DNA of 13,711 nucleotides from Pelagophyceae sp. CCMP2097 (taxonomy: Eukaryota; Sar; Pelagophyceae). Position numbers and translations under genes: made by a program. Each line of letters opens with the position of its first letter. The first letter of the stretch is position 1. Positions 1 through 7,071 of this stretch are shown one piece after another. Below the pieces are notes generated by a model. That model saw nothing but the letters and a program-made list of their open reading frames with translations. It had not been told where the DNA came from and did no database searches. The DNA lies in the NCBI GenBank assembly GCA_026770575.1, contig MU657764.1, forward strand, positions 7,822 to 21,532, given 5' to 3'.

Positions 1-333
1 GTTTGAACGTCGCGATCTTCTTCGGTGCTTCTGCGGCGACCGCCTCGAACAGCGCCGGCGCCGCGACGCCCGCCGTCGCATAAGCCCACACGGTATTCGC
101 GAGTGCTTGCGGTTTGAACGTCGCGATCTTCTTCGGTGCCACGGCAGCGACTGCTTCAAACAGCGCTGGCGCCTCAATTCCCATTGTCGCATAAGCCCAC
201 ACGGTGTTCGAGAGCTCTTGCGGTTTGAACGTCGCGATCTTCTTCGGTGCCACGGCAGCGACCGCTGCGAACAGCGCCGGCGCCTCGACGTTGCCAATCG
301 TGGCGATACCCCAGCACGCATTCGAGAGTTGCC
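1..333 (-). repeat. Three tandem 111-bp coding repeats (37-residue OPR-like units)
   Basis: Units begin at 1, 112 and 223 with the same GTTTGAACGTCGCGATCTTC start, and the array probably continues left of the window. On the minus strand each unit encodes 37 or 38 residues, sharing NTVWAYAT or NACWGIAT, then APALF, then APKKIATFKP. The third unit (first in protein order) has one extra residue (GNVE instead of GIE). About 30 bp at the unit start are identical at DNA level, third codon positions included. That suggests recent duplication or gene conversion rather than selection on protein alone. Confidence 0.9.
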
Positions 334-894
334 GAGAACTCCACTGGTTACGATTGTCGAAGTAGCGTGTTCCACCAACTTGTCCAGGAGCGGTGCAGAT
401 GGCTTTTCGAACGAACGCCTGCGGACTCCGAGAAGATGCAGCGACGTCGCGATGTTTATAGAGTTGTAATAAGCGCCGTTGACCTCGAAGAGCGAAAGCA
501 CGTCGGCGGCGGTCTTGCCCGCAATAAGCTGCTTGTTGAGGAGGATCGCCACTTTTGTATCACCGGAGAGTCGTGGCCGATTCGCGGACGTCGGTGGCGC
601 CGCGCTGGAAGCGAGCTCCACGGCGATCTTGCGGCCGCACACGATCGCGCCGTCCACATCGTCGCGCACGACCTCTGGCTCTGCCGTCAAGATGGTCACG
701 ACACCTTGGCCCGTCGCGCCGCCGAATTTGACGCTGATCACCTCGCAGTACGGCTCGAACGCCCTCAGCAAGTCGCCCTCCGTGGCGCCCTTGGGCAGGT
801 TGCGCACGACGAGCGCCGCCTCGCCACGGGCGGCGAACCGGCGGACCGTCGGGAGGCGGCGCGCCAGCGACGCGGGGGGGGCGAGCTTGCGCAT
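1..894 (-). CDS. RRM plus OPR-like helical-repeat protein, 3'-truncated by window edge, apparent frameshift
   Basis: Reads leftward from ATG 894-892 (G at -3) and leaves the window at base 1. After about 27 residues comes an RRM-like domain (about residues 27-97). It has an RNP2-like LVVRNLPKGAT, a degenerate RNP1 around GQGVVTIL, and the closing strand DGAIVCGRKIAVEL. Next is a helical segment beginning ILLNKQLIAGKTAADVLSLF and SINIATSLHLLG, then 37-38-residue repeats of the type ELSNTVWAYATMGIEAPALF. These resemble algal octotricopeptide (OPR)-type RNA-binding repeats, so an organelle RNA-processing or translation role is a family-based inference. The N-terminal part and the repeats lie in different frames. 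The switch falls near 365-373 and one added base would join them, so this is an indel, a pseudogene or an assembly error. An in-frame ATG at 1032-1030 is an alternative start but has a weaker context. Confidence 0.62.
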   Translation of the reverse strand, partial: MRKLAPPASLARRLPTVRRFAARGEAALVVRNLPKGATEGDLLRAFEPYCEVISVKFGGATGQGVVTILTAEPEVVRDDVDGAIVCGRKIAVELASSAAPPTSANRPRLSGDTKVAILLNKQLIAGKTAADVLSLFEVNGAYYNSINIATSLHLLGVRRRSFEKPSAPLLDKLVEHATSTIVTSGVLGNSRMRAGVSPRLATSRRRRCSQRSLPWHRRRSRRSNRKSSRTPCGLMRQWELRRQRCLKQSLPWHRRRSRRSNRKHSRIPCGLMRRRASRRRRCSRRSPQKHRRRSRRSN

Positions 895-1305
895 GTCGAC
901 CGAGTGGCTTCTTCCGGGGACCGGACGTCCAAGCTGCTGAGTCCCCTGCCAGTGTTCCCTGAAGTCACATGCTTGCCAAGTTTGACTCAGAGCCACGTGC
1001 ACACAAAAATGACCCGACACGTGAACGTACATGGGCCTTCCGGAACAAGACACCACTGAACGCTCCGCGGCGGCCCCGCGATGGCTGGCTGGGAGTCTCG
1101 GCTGGGGCAGGCCCAGAGGACTCTACGCCGGTGCTCTAGTAGTCCAAAGGCCGTGTCCCCTTGTTGGTGCAGTCTCGGCAGCCCGAGTGCCCTCGGCGCG
1201 TTTCCCGCGGCTCGGCGGCGCTTTTGGCTCGCCCGGCGGCCCGGCGCGCACGTACGACGACCTCTCCGGCGGCGCACGCCTCGGAGTTGCCAGCGTCGGG
1301 TCAAG
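895..1305. other. Intergenic stretch without a recognised gene
   Basis: Lies between the stop of the RWD gene and the start of the RRM-OPR gene, both leftward. It would hold the 3' UTR of the former and the promoter or 5' UTR of the latter. Short open frames exist on both strands, but none shows a recognisable domain. Confidence 0.5.
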
Positions 1306-2448
1306 TCAGTCGCTTTTTAAAAAGGCAAAGGCGTGATCTTTCACCCACGCCGTGAGTTCGAAGACGCATAGCTCCGGCGCCAGCGCCGCCGCCTCTGCGG
1401 AGAGCGCGGCGGCTAAATACTCGCCGTCGAGCTCGGCGAGCGACTCTAGAGCCTCGCGCTTCACCAAAACCGCTTTCGAGTCGGTGACCATCGCGTACTC
1501 GACCGAAAACTCGGGCGCGTGGCCCGGGAGCGGGTAGAGCGGCGGGAACGTGACGCGCAAGAGGAGGAAGAGGAGTGCGTCGGTTTCCTCGTCCTCGGCG
1601 ACGAGTTGGAGGTTGAACTCGAGGCGCGGCTTCTTGACGAGGCATCTCGCGTCGCTGCCTTCTTCGACGCCGTCGAGCTGCGACCGCAGGGCGTCGACGC
1701 CTTTTGTGAGCACGCGGCACTCGCCGGGGAACATGGCGTCGAGCGTCTCGAGCTCGTCGAGTTGTTGCCGAAGGCACTCTGCCAGCGTGGCGGGGTCCAC
1801 GTCCGCGTCCACGGCGTCGTCGTCCTCCTCCGCGGCGTCGTCCGTGGCATCGTCCGTGGCGTCGGCGGGTGCGGCGTCGTCGGCGGCGTCGGCGGGTGCG
1901 TCGTCGTCGCCGGCAGCGTCGACGTCTGTCGCGTCGCCATCGCCATCGTCGCCGGCTGCGTCTTCGTCGCCGGCGGCATCGTCGTCGTCGGCGTCGTCGC
2001 CGGTTGCGTCGTCATCGTTGGCAGCGTCGTCATCGTTGGCGTCGGCGTCGGTGGTTGCGTCGTCGTCGGCGCCGGCCGCGCGCGACGCGCGCATGCGTTT
2101 CGCCAGCGTGGCGAGCCTCTTCCGGGCGACGTCGCGGGCGTTTCTCGGCGGCGGCGGCGGCGCGGCCGGGGTGGATTCTTCTTCAGGTTCGGGAGGGGTT
2201 TTTACTCTTTTCGCAGTGAGGCCGCCATTTTCGACAGTGGCCCTCGAGTTCATCCATTTCGACCGCGCGTCGTTCACTTCGCCCTTTGTCCACTGCGCGC
2301 GCTTCTCCACGAACTTGCCTCCTTGAGCCGCCCACTTTACGATCAGCTCTTTATGAGAAAGACCCTTGCCAACCTTCTTCGCCCCCTTTGTAGGTGCGCC
2401 TTTGGCCTGATTCCATGTCAGGTGCGTGCAAGAACTTTTCGCCGCCAT
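1306..2448 (-). CDS. RWD-domain protein with long acidic Asp/Ala linker
   Basis: A 380-residue single-exon frame from ATG 2448-2446 (G at -3 and +4, a strong Kozak context) to TGA 1308-1306. The same frame is open further upstream, but that part runs under the divergent gene and looks like noise. Residues 1-125 are basic and Lys-rich (e.g. GLSHKELIVKWAAQGGKF), with a Pro run at about 93-101. Residues 127-219 are almost only Asp and Ala. Residues 225-378 match an RWD domain: the helix QQLDELETLDAMFPGE, a beta region near FNLQLVAEDEE, and the signature YPLPGHAPEF (305-314). RWD domains mediate protein-protein contacts, for example GCN2-GCN1 binding, RWDD proteins and RING E3s. No kinase or RING is fused here, so this is a stand-alone RWD protein whose partner is unknown. 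The stop lies just past a CTTTTTAAAAAG-like palindrome (about 1313-1324). Confidence 0.75.
   Translation of the reverse strand: MAAKSSCTHLTWNQAKGAPTKGAKKVGKGLSHKELIVKWAAQGGKFVEKRAQWTKGEVNDARSKWMNSRATVENGGLTAKRVKTPPEPEEESTPAAPPPPPRNARDVARKRLATLAKRMRASRAAGADDDATTDADANDDDAANDDDATGDDADDDDAAGDEDAAGDDGDGDATDVDAAGDDDAPADAADDAAPADATDDATDDAAEEDDDAVDADVDPATLAECLRQQLDELETLDAMFPGECRVLTKGVDALRSQLDGVEEGSDARCLVKKPRLEFNLQLVAEDEETDALLFLLLRVTFPPLYPLPGHAPEFSVEYAMVTDSKAVLVKREALESLAELDGEYLAAALSAEAAALAPELCVFELTAWVKDHAFAFLKSD
1800..2085 (-). repeat. Triplet-rich low-complexity tract coding Asp/Ala
   Basis: The plus strand is a near-continuous run of GTC, GTCGTC and GGC triplets, read on the minus strand as GAC/GCC (Asp/Ala) codons. 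No stop appears in several frames here, which is why long spurious frames span it on the opposite strand. Units are imperfect (GACGAC, GCGGGCGAC), so this is compositional repetition rather than a clean microsatellite. It is likely prone to length change. Confidence 0.8.
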
Positions 2449-2595
2449 CGCCAAGGTCTGCACCAGCCGCACCAGACTGTGAGCTCGAGGCGGTGAAATG
2501 ACTCGCGGGAATCGCCAAAATAGAGTCCCGCTGATTGAACTTACGACCACAAATCGGCCGACGCGCGCGGCGGGCGGCGCCGACGACCGCGACCG
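2449..2595. promoter_or_regulatory. Short divergent intergenic promoter region
   Basis: About 147 bp separates the RWD-protein ATG (minus) from the MYND-Sel1 ATG (plus), so both 5' regions must fit here. I see no clear TATA box. The interval includes a locally AT-richer stretch around 2510-2545. Confidence 0.4.
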
Positions 2596-3645
2596 ATGGG
2601 GGACGCTCCTCCAGCGGCCGTTGCGAAGCCGTGCTGCGTCTGCGACGCGCCGGGCGGCAAGCACTGCACCAAGTGCAAATCCCGGCACCACTGCGGCAAA
2701 AAGTGCCAACTCGTCCAGACTGGAACGAGGGCGGGCACAAGGAGCAGTGCAGGCAGCTCGCCGCTGACTTCCAGGACCGGCTCCTCGACGAGCTGATGCC
2801 GCTGAAGATCAAGATCAAAGACGAGCCGGCCATCGTCGACGACGTCACGCCGGCAGCTGGTTTAAAGGCGGTGGCGCGCTTACCGGCTCTTCAAACGGCA
2901 GCGGTCGACTCCAGCGCGGTGGACGACGGCAAGTCGGACTGGCGCGGCACGTGTGCCCTCTGGATCGACCCGCTGCCGATCGGATCCCGAACGCAACGTT
3001 TCTACGAGTGCTGCTGCAAGAGGGTCTGCGCGGCATGCTCCTTGAAGTGCCTGCAGCACGACACTCGCTGCCCGCTCTGCCGAGCGCCAGCTCACGAGTC
3101 GGATGCCGAGTGGCTGCGCCGGGTGCAGAAGCACGCGGAAAAGGGGAACGCCGAGGCGCAGATCATGCTCGGAGACGCCTACCGTGATGGCGACATGGGT
3201 CTAGAAGCGAGCGTTTCAGATGTACGAGCGCGCTACGGTGCACGGACATGCTCAGGCTCAGGATAAATTGGGACACTGTTATTATCAAGGCGACGGCGTC
3301 AAGATCGACTACAAGGCCGCCTTGCTGTGGTTTCGACGCGCAGTCGAGCAAGGACATCCTCCTGCACAGTGCAATCTTGGCCATATGTTTTTCAGCGGCA
3401 AGGGCGTGGCGCAGTCGTACGACGAAGCCGTGCGGTTGTGGCGGCTCGCCGCGGCGCAGGGCTGGGCAGACGCGCTCTACAACCTCGGCGCGTGTTACGA
3501 AAATGGCTACGGCGTGCCGCAGGACTTCCACGAGGCGCTGCAATTCTTCAAGCGCGCCGCGGCCGAGGGGCACGCCGCGGCTCTGCAAAAGGTCGCCGAG
3601 TTTTCGGCGCTGCTCGCGGCGGCACGCTCCGACCGACAGACGTGA
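2596..3645 (+). pseudogene. MYND zinc finger / degenerate RING / Sel1-repeat gene with frame breaks
   Basis: Starts at ATG 2596. The MYND finger has Cys13, 16, 24, 27, 33 and 37 (CCVCDAPGGKHCTKCK, then HHCGKKCQ), continuing as DWNEGGHKEQC in another frame. The break is at about 2716-2718, and two extra bases (CA) would explain it. The second frame holds a RING-like region (FYECCCKRVCAACSLKC, then CPLCRAP), but its first pair reads TCALWIDPLP, missing the usual second Cys. A second break near 3201-3205 leads to KRAFQMYERA and about three Sel1 repeats (LGHCYYQGDGVKIDY, NLGHMFFSGKGVAQSY, NLGACYENGYGVPQD), ending at TGA 3643-3645. MYND-Sel1 proteins are adaptor-like and, as I recall, form large families in pelagophyte genomes. 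Two frame breaks plus a lost zinc ligand argue for a decayed copy. Uncorrected assembly indels are the alternative. Confidence 0.68.
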
Positions 3646-3675
3646 TCGTCGTACTTCTTTGGCCGTCGCCGACGG

Positions 3676-3815
3676 TGCCGCCCTCCCCCCCAAAGCGCTG
3701 CGCCTCTACAAGCGCGCCGCGGCCAAGGGGGCGCGCGGAGGCGGCAACGTATGCCCGCAAGATCGCGCCGTGCCTCGCGGCAAACGCCGGCCGACTTGAC
3801 CGTCGAGGCTCCTAA
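3676..3815 (+). pseudogene. Remnant of an additional Sel1 repeat
   Basis: Downstream of the TGA at 3643-3645, one frame reads PPKALRLYKRAAAKGA. A frame change at about 3732-3738 then gives AEAATYARKIAPCLAANAG before a stop at 3813-3815. Together they form the helix pair of a Sel1 repeat, parallel to HEALQFFKRAAAEGHA just upstream. The segment is either the original C-terminus of the MYND-Sel1 gene, now cut off by an indel, or a partial tandem copy. Confidence 0.5.
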
Positions 3816-4250
3816 GTCCGGCGAGTCGCTCGATGCGACGCAAGAGTTCTAACACGACTCTTCTCCTCGTAATGATGCCGACATTCGAACGACAGATCCC
3901 CCCGTGGGATCACGCGTGCACCCTCTATTCCGCAGAGCAGATGCGGGGCCCGGCACCGTGACGCAGCGGCCGTCGCGGGCGAGGCGGTTGGCTCCCCGGT
4001 CGCGTAGCCGCACCGCAGCGCACAGAGGTGCATGCTTGGCGCCCTGCCGCGGGGCAGCCGGGGAGCTGACGGCAACAGGCTGGGGCGTTGCGTCTACGCG
4101 CAATACGCACGCAAGGCGAGATGAGCCCGGGGCGCATCGAGCGTTCTGGTGCATCGAGCTGAGGAAAGGAGACCATGGGATGCACGCAGCCTCTCGGGCC
4201 GCAGTATGGGTATTCTTGTTTACAAAACGGCGCGCTCCGGAGGCGGGCCG
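3816..4250. other. Stretch without a recognised gene
   Basis: No frame shows a recognisable domain. A short plus-strand frame beginning at ATG 3871 (MMPTFERQIPPWDHACTLYS, then EQMRGPAP and a stop) has normal-looking composition and could be an exon. It is too short to call. Confidence 0.4.
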
Positions 4251-4425
4251 TCGCTCGGCGCGTCGTTCGGCGCGTCGTTCGGCGCGTCGCTCGGCGCTTG
4301 GCTCGGCGCTTGGCTCGGTGCTTGGCTTAGCGCTTGGCTGGGGGCTTGGCTCGGAACACCGCTCGGAACACCGCTCGACGCCGCGCTCGGCGCCGCGCTC
4401 GGCGCGCTCGGCGCGTCTGCGGCGG
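4251..4425. repeat. 12-nt minisatellite (TCGNTCGGCGCN-type units)
   Basis: About 14 imperfect copies of a 12-nt unit. The first are TCGTTCGGCGCG-like, the middle ones TTGGCTCGGCGC-like, and the last ones CCGCTCGGAACA and GCGCTCGGCGCC-like. The unit is a multiple of three, so every frame codes a 4-residue repeat: GAWL or GASF on plus, APSQ or APSD on minus. Neither has flanking domain evidence, so I treat it as a tandem repeat rather than part of a gene. Confidence 0.85.
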
Positions 4426-4466
4426 CCGTCGACCGGTAAAAGCACGTCAAATGCGAACGGACTTGC

Positions 4467-4833
4467 CTAAAGCCGCTGTCGTGGTGGCCCACTCGCGCGT
4501 CTCTCCCGTCGCGTGTTGGGCGTCCATCGGGCGCGCCGCCCTGCGCGCGCTGGCCTGCCCCCGTTGCATCCCCGGCCTGCGTGCGTGCTGCGGAACGCGG
4601 GGCCGCGCTCCGCCGTGCGGCTCTGGAGCATGGCTGCGATGAGCTTGAACGCTTTGGGGCCTGAAAAAGTCCCACGCGGCGAGTCGCAATCGTCCGCTCC
4701 GGCGCCACGCGACGCCTCTCCGGCACGCACCGTGCTCCTTGACGCCTTCCAGGCAGCGGTCGTGCTCCTCGTCGCTCCACCGCTTGCGACCGCGGATCTG
4801 CGCCAACCTACCCGCCGCTTCCACGACCGGCAT
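4467..4833 (-). CDS. Single-repeat Myb/SANT protein, SHAQKYF-like, with a 70-nt intron
   Basis: The first exon (4833-4731) starts MPVVEAAGRL and carries the first two Myb helices (RKRWSDEEHDRCLEGVKEHG). A donor GTGCGT (4730) and acceptor TTTTTCAG (ending 4661) remove 70 nt at phase 1. The joined frame gives GPKAFKLIAAMLQSRTAE, the expected third (recognition) helix, then AFRSTHAGR, a degraded echo of the SHAQ motif, and a low-complexity basic tail to the stop at 4469-4467. The total is about 98 residues. The family binds DNA, with plant and algal members acting in clock or stress transcription. The second structural Trp is replaced by Phe (KAFKLI). Coding-like sequence continues upstream of this ATG (next entry), so the true N-terminus may be longer. 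Confidence 0.6.
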
Positions 4834-5121
4834 GGCGTCGCGGGACGCACTGCGCCGTTTCGTTGAGCTCGTGCTTCTTGCGAATCTGCTCCAACGTCCG
4901 CAGCTGCGACTCGTGCCTGCAGACGATTTTCGACGGACGGGCCCCGTTGCCGCCCCGCGACGCACTCGAGCTGGTCGCTTTTCTTTCGCGTCTCGGCTTC
5001 GCCGGCCTCGCGCGCCTCGGCCTCGCGCCGACGGCGCTGGAACCTAAACGCACTTTGAAGAGACCTCCGCCACGACGTCCTCTGCGCCGCCCTCTGGCGA
5101 GCCTCTGCTGCCCACGCTCAT
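4834..5121 (-). other. Coding-like segment upstream of the Myb exon (possible N-terminal part)
   Basis: Three pieces on the minus strand look coding but lie in different frames. The first is an ATG at 5121-5119 (MSVGSRGSPEGGAEDVVAEV, then SSK), which overlaps the upstream gene's TGA as ATGA. The second is a highly charged helix (FQRRRREAEAREAGEAE, then TRKKSDQLE). The third is HESQLRTLEQIRKKHELNE. Each changeover needs a small indel. They may be the N-terminal coiled coil of the Myb protein, broken by indels. No domain is recognised. Confidence 0.35.
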
Positions 5122-5893
5122 TGGGCCTTTAGGATCATCGCGGGCGCGGCCACGGACTCGTGGAAGGCAGCAGCTTGATCCTCCGGGCCCATGTGCCAAG
5201 TCACGCCGTCGACGCCTATGTCGGCGTTGCGCCGGGCCGCATCCACTTTTTTTGCGGGGGGCGCTGGTCGCACCGTCCTCTTTTGAAGAGGGTCGATAAT
5301 CCCAGTTCGCTCCCGTGTGCCGCAGTCTTTTACGGCAGCGCTCGCCAGAGTTGCGGATGCGCTTGCACTCGGCGCAGGGGACTTCGACGATCAGACGGTC
5401 CACCCTAAAAGAGGCTGGTCGCACCAATCGACGACTCCATCGCACAGCATCGCCGCGACAGCACTCCCGCGCCCCCCACGCACAAGTCGTCGGTGCCGTC
5501 GCTCTCCGCTGCGTCGTCGTCGTCGACTGCGACCTGGCGCAAACGTCGTCCGACGGACGCGCGTCGACGGCCATCAGGCCACCGCGCTCCCGCCGCGGGC
5601 CCCGGCGCGCCGCGCACCTCGCGCGCGAGGTCGATGTACTGGCAGAGCGCCAGCCTAGAGTGGCGGTCGAAAGGCGCGTTTCGACGGCGGCGGTGGTGGT
5701 CCAAAGGCGCGTTTCGACTGGTCTTGCTCGACGCGGCTCGAAACAGATTTTTTTGGAGCGCCTCTTGAAGCGCGGCGGCGTCGGCGACGCGGTTCAGGGC
5801 CTGGTTCTCGGCGACGGCGGCGATGAGCTCTTCGTTGCGCTGGACGAGCTCCTCCACCCAGATGATGCGCCGCGGCCCTGCCCCAGCCTCCAT
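5118..5893 (-). CDS. Coiled-coil protein with a C-x2-C-x9-C-x3-C motif, intron-containing, one apparent 1-nt indel
   Basis: Starts at ATG 5893 (GAG before, G after: strong Kozak). Exon 1 encodes a long amphipathic helix (IIWVEELVQRNEELIAAVAE, then NQALNRVADAAALQEAL), a duplicated RNAPLD/RNAPFD element, LALCQYIDLAREV, and an acidic stretch. Donor GTGCGT (5483) and acceptor CTTTTAG (ending 5405) remove 79 nt at phase 2. Exon 2 continues VDRLIVEVPCAECKRIRNSG, then ERCRK. There the frame slips at the A-run 5331-5328. One A fewer gives ERCRKDCGTRERTG, and the frame then stays open through VDAARRNADIGVDGVTWHMG to TGA 5120-5118. The four Cys would fit a small zinc site. I do not recognise the family. 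Alternative: a further intron at the CTCTAG before LALCQY. Confidence 0.5.
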
Positions 5894-6237
5894 CTCAACG
5901 AACCGCCAACCGGCGGGCGAGCCCCTGGCCGAGGGGACACTCTGCGGGCCGCTCGAGAAGGGGCTCCTTCGCGCGCCGCTCCCGCGTGCGTCGCAACCGT
6001 GGCAACGTCGACGGAAACTGCGGCCCGATCACCCAAAACTTCGGCGAGCGCAGCCACCGGTCGCGCACGTGACGGCAGCACTGCGACCTCGGTGTGACCA
6101 CCATCACCGAGGATGGAAAAGGCCCCATGCATTGTCGGGCCCGGTTGCAGCATGAAGCCGACACAATGGTGTCAGCGCTTCCTTTATTCACAGGGGCGTC
6201 GGCGTCGCGGATTTGGGCGACGTGCTCGGACGTGCGC
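5894..6237. other. Interval without a recognised gene
   Basis: Lies between two leftward genes. The frame of the Cys-motif gene stays open upstream of its ATG (PAGWRFVEMEAG), so an upstream exon is possible. A separate minus frame beginning MLQPGPTMHGAFSILGDGGH also spans it. Neither gives domain evidence. Confidence 0.35.
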
Positions 6238-6942
6238 TTAGACGAGCTTGACGTCTGCGAACTTGGCGTCCTCGGCCGCGGCCTCGACGTCGTCCTCTAC
6301 AACCTTGCCGGGCGCGGGGGCGGGCGCGGCGGCGGCGGGAAAGTGGACTTGGACGACGGTCGGCAGCTGGTGCGCCTCTGCGAGCTTTTCCAGCAAGGCG
6401 ACGGTGTGCGACCGGATCACGATGACGGCGTACCACGACAGCACAAGCTTGGTCATCGAGCAGGAGAAGACTGCGAACACCGCCTGGACCAGCTTCCAGA
6501 CGTAGAAGCGCTGGGCGCACCGCGCGTCGTCGCCGGCCTTGCAGCCCAAGTAGCCGTAGCAGACGTACACAACGGCCAAGAAAATGAGCATCGGAATGGA
6601 CCGGGCTGCGAAGAAGTCAATGTGCTGGTTCAGGCCGCGCACTGCCATCGAGGTCTGGTGCACCGTCATGTTGGAGCTGAAGCCGGACATGAACTCTGGC
6701 GCCTGCGTCGAATTTGACGCGTGCGCCCAAAACTCCACCACCGCCTTGTCCACCTCGTGCTCGTGCGTGCGCACGTAGAGGACCATGGCCGCGACGGCGA
6801 CGGCCATGAAGCCGACCATCATGTCGGCGAGGCCGAAGATCATCACGGCAGTGCGCGTCGAGAGGCAGCCAAACGCACGCGTCACGTGCAGGCGGCCGCG
6901 CTTCGGCACCTGCACCCTCACCACGACGGAGTCGCACGCCAC
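6238..6942 (-). CDS. Small multi-pass membrane protein, unknown function
   Basis: An intact 234-codon frame ending at 6238. Hydrophobic segments lie at about residues 33-57 (AVMIFGLADMMVGFMAVAV), 115-135 (SIPMLIFLAVVYVCYGYLG) and 147-177 (VWKLVQAVFAVFSCSMTKLV; long enough for two passes). A loop with NST and NMT glycosylation sequons sits between the first two. The tail is Pro/Ala then acidic (PGKVVEDDVEAAAEDAKF). The CLSTRT just before the first membrane helix recalls small three- or four-pass endomembrane proteins of the LAPTM/tetraspan kind, but I cannot assign a family. The first codon is GTG, immediately preceded by CCTAG, so this is probably an internal exon start (acceptor ending 6943). 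The alternative start is the ATG at codon 34. Confidence 0.6.
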   Translation of the reverse strand: MACDSVVVRVQVPKRGRLHVTRAFGCLSTRTAVMIFGLADMMVGFMAVAVAAMVLYVRTHEHEVDKAVVEFWAHASNSTQAPEFMSGFSSNMTVHQTSMAVRGLNQHIDFFAARSIPMLIFLAVVYVCYGYLGCKAGDDARCAQRFYVWKLVQAVFAVFSCSMTKLVLSWYAVIVIRSHTVALLEKLAEAHQLPTVVQVHFPAAAAPAPAPGKVVEDDVEAAAEDAKFADVKLV

Positions 6943-6996
6943 CTAGGTCTCGGCCGATGATCCTTCGTCCATCTCAGCCGTCCATGTCGCCTCAAA

Positions 6997-7052
6997 GTCC
7001 TCCGTCAATCTCGCCTCACGTCAATCTCGCCTCTCGTCCTCCGTCAATCTCG
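6997..7052. repeat. Short direct repeats (GTCCTCCGTCAATCTCG)
   Basis: The 17-mer GTCCTCCGTCAATCTCG occurs at 6997-7013 and 7036-7052, with a related CGTCAATCTCGCCTC at 7019-7033 between them. It lies just upstream of the membrane-protein gene and could be a promoter element array or a small tandem duplication. Confidence 0.7.
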
Positions 7053-7071
7053 TCTCTGGGATGCGACATAT

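Noticed and set aside
1..333. CRISPR-like array
   Set aside because: Repeats are 111 bp, in frame, and encode a helical-repeat protein without spacers.
247..1059. Plus-strand open frame of 270 codons
   Set aside because: Antisense to the RRM-OPR gene, which has clear domain patterns. This frame is Arg-rich, as expected of GC-rich shadows.
1519..2496. Long plus-strand open frame (325 codons) rich in Val/Gly
   Set aside because: It is antisense to the RWD protein. It stays open only because GTC/GAC triplet repeats lack stops, and it has no domain pattern outside the tract.
3195..3219. A 21-nt GT...AG segment in the MYND-Sel1 gene as a micro-intron
   Set aside because: Removing 21 nt does not change the frame, so it cannot repair the break there. 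A small deletion explains it better.
5044..5056. 10-nt GTGCGTTTAG between coding-like pieces as an intron
   Set aside because: Far too short for splicing. Although it would join the frames, an indel is the simpler reading.
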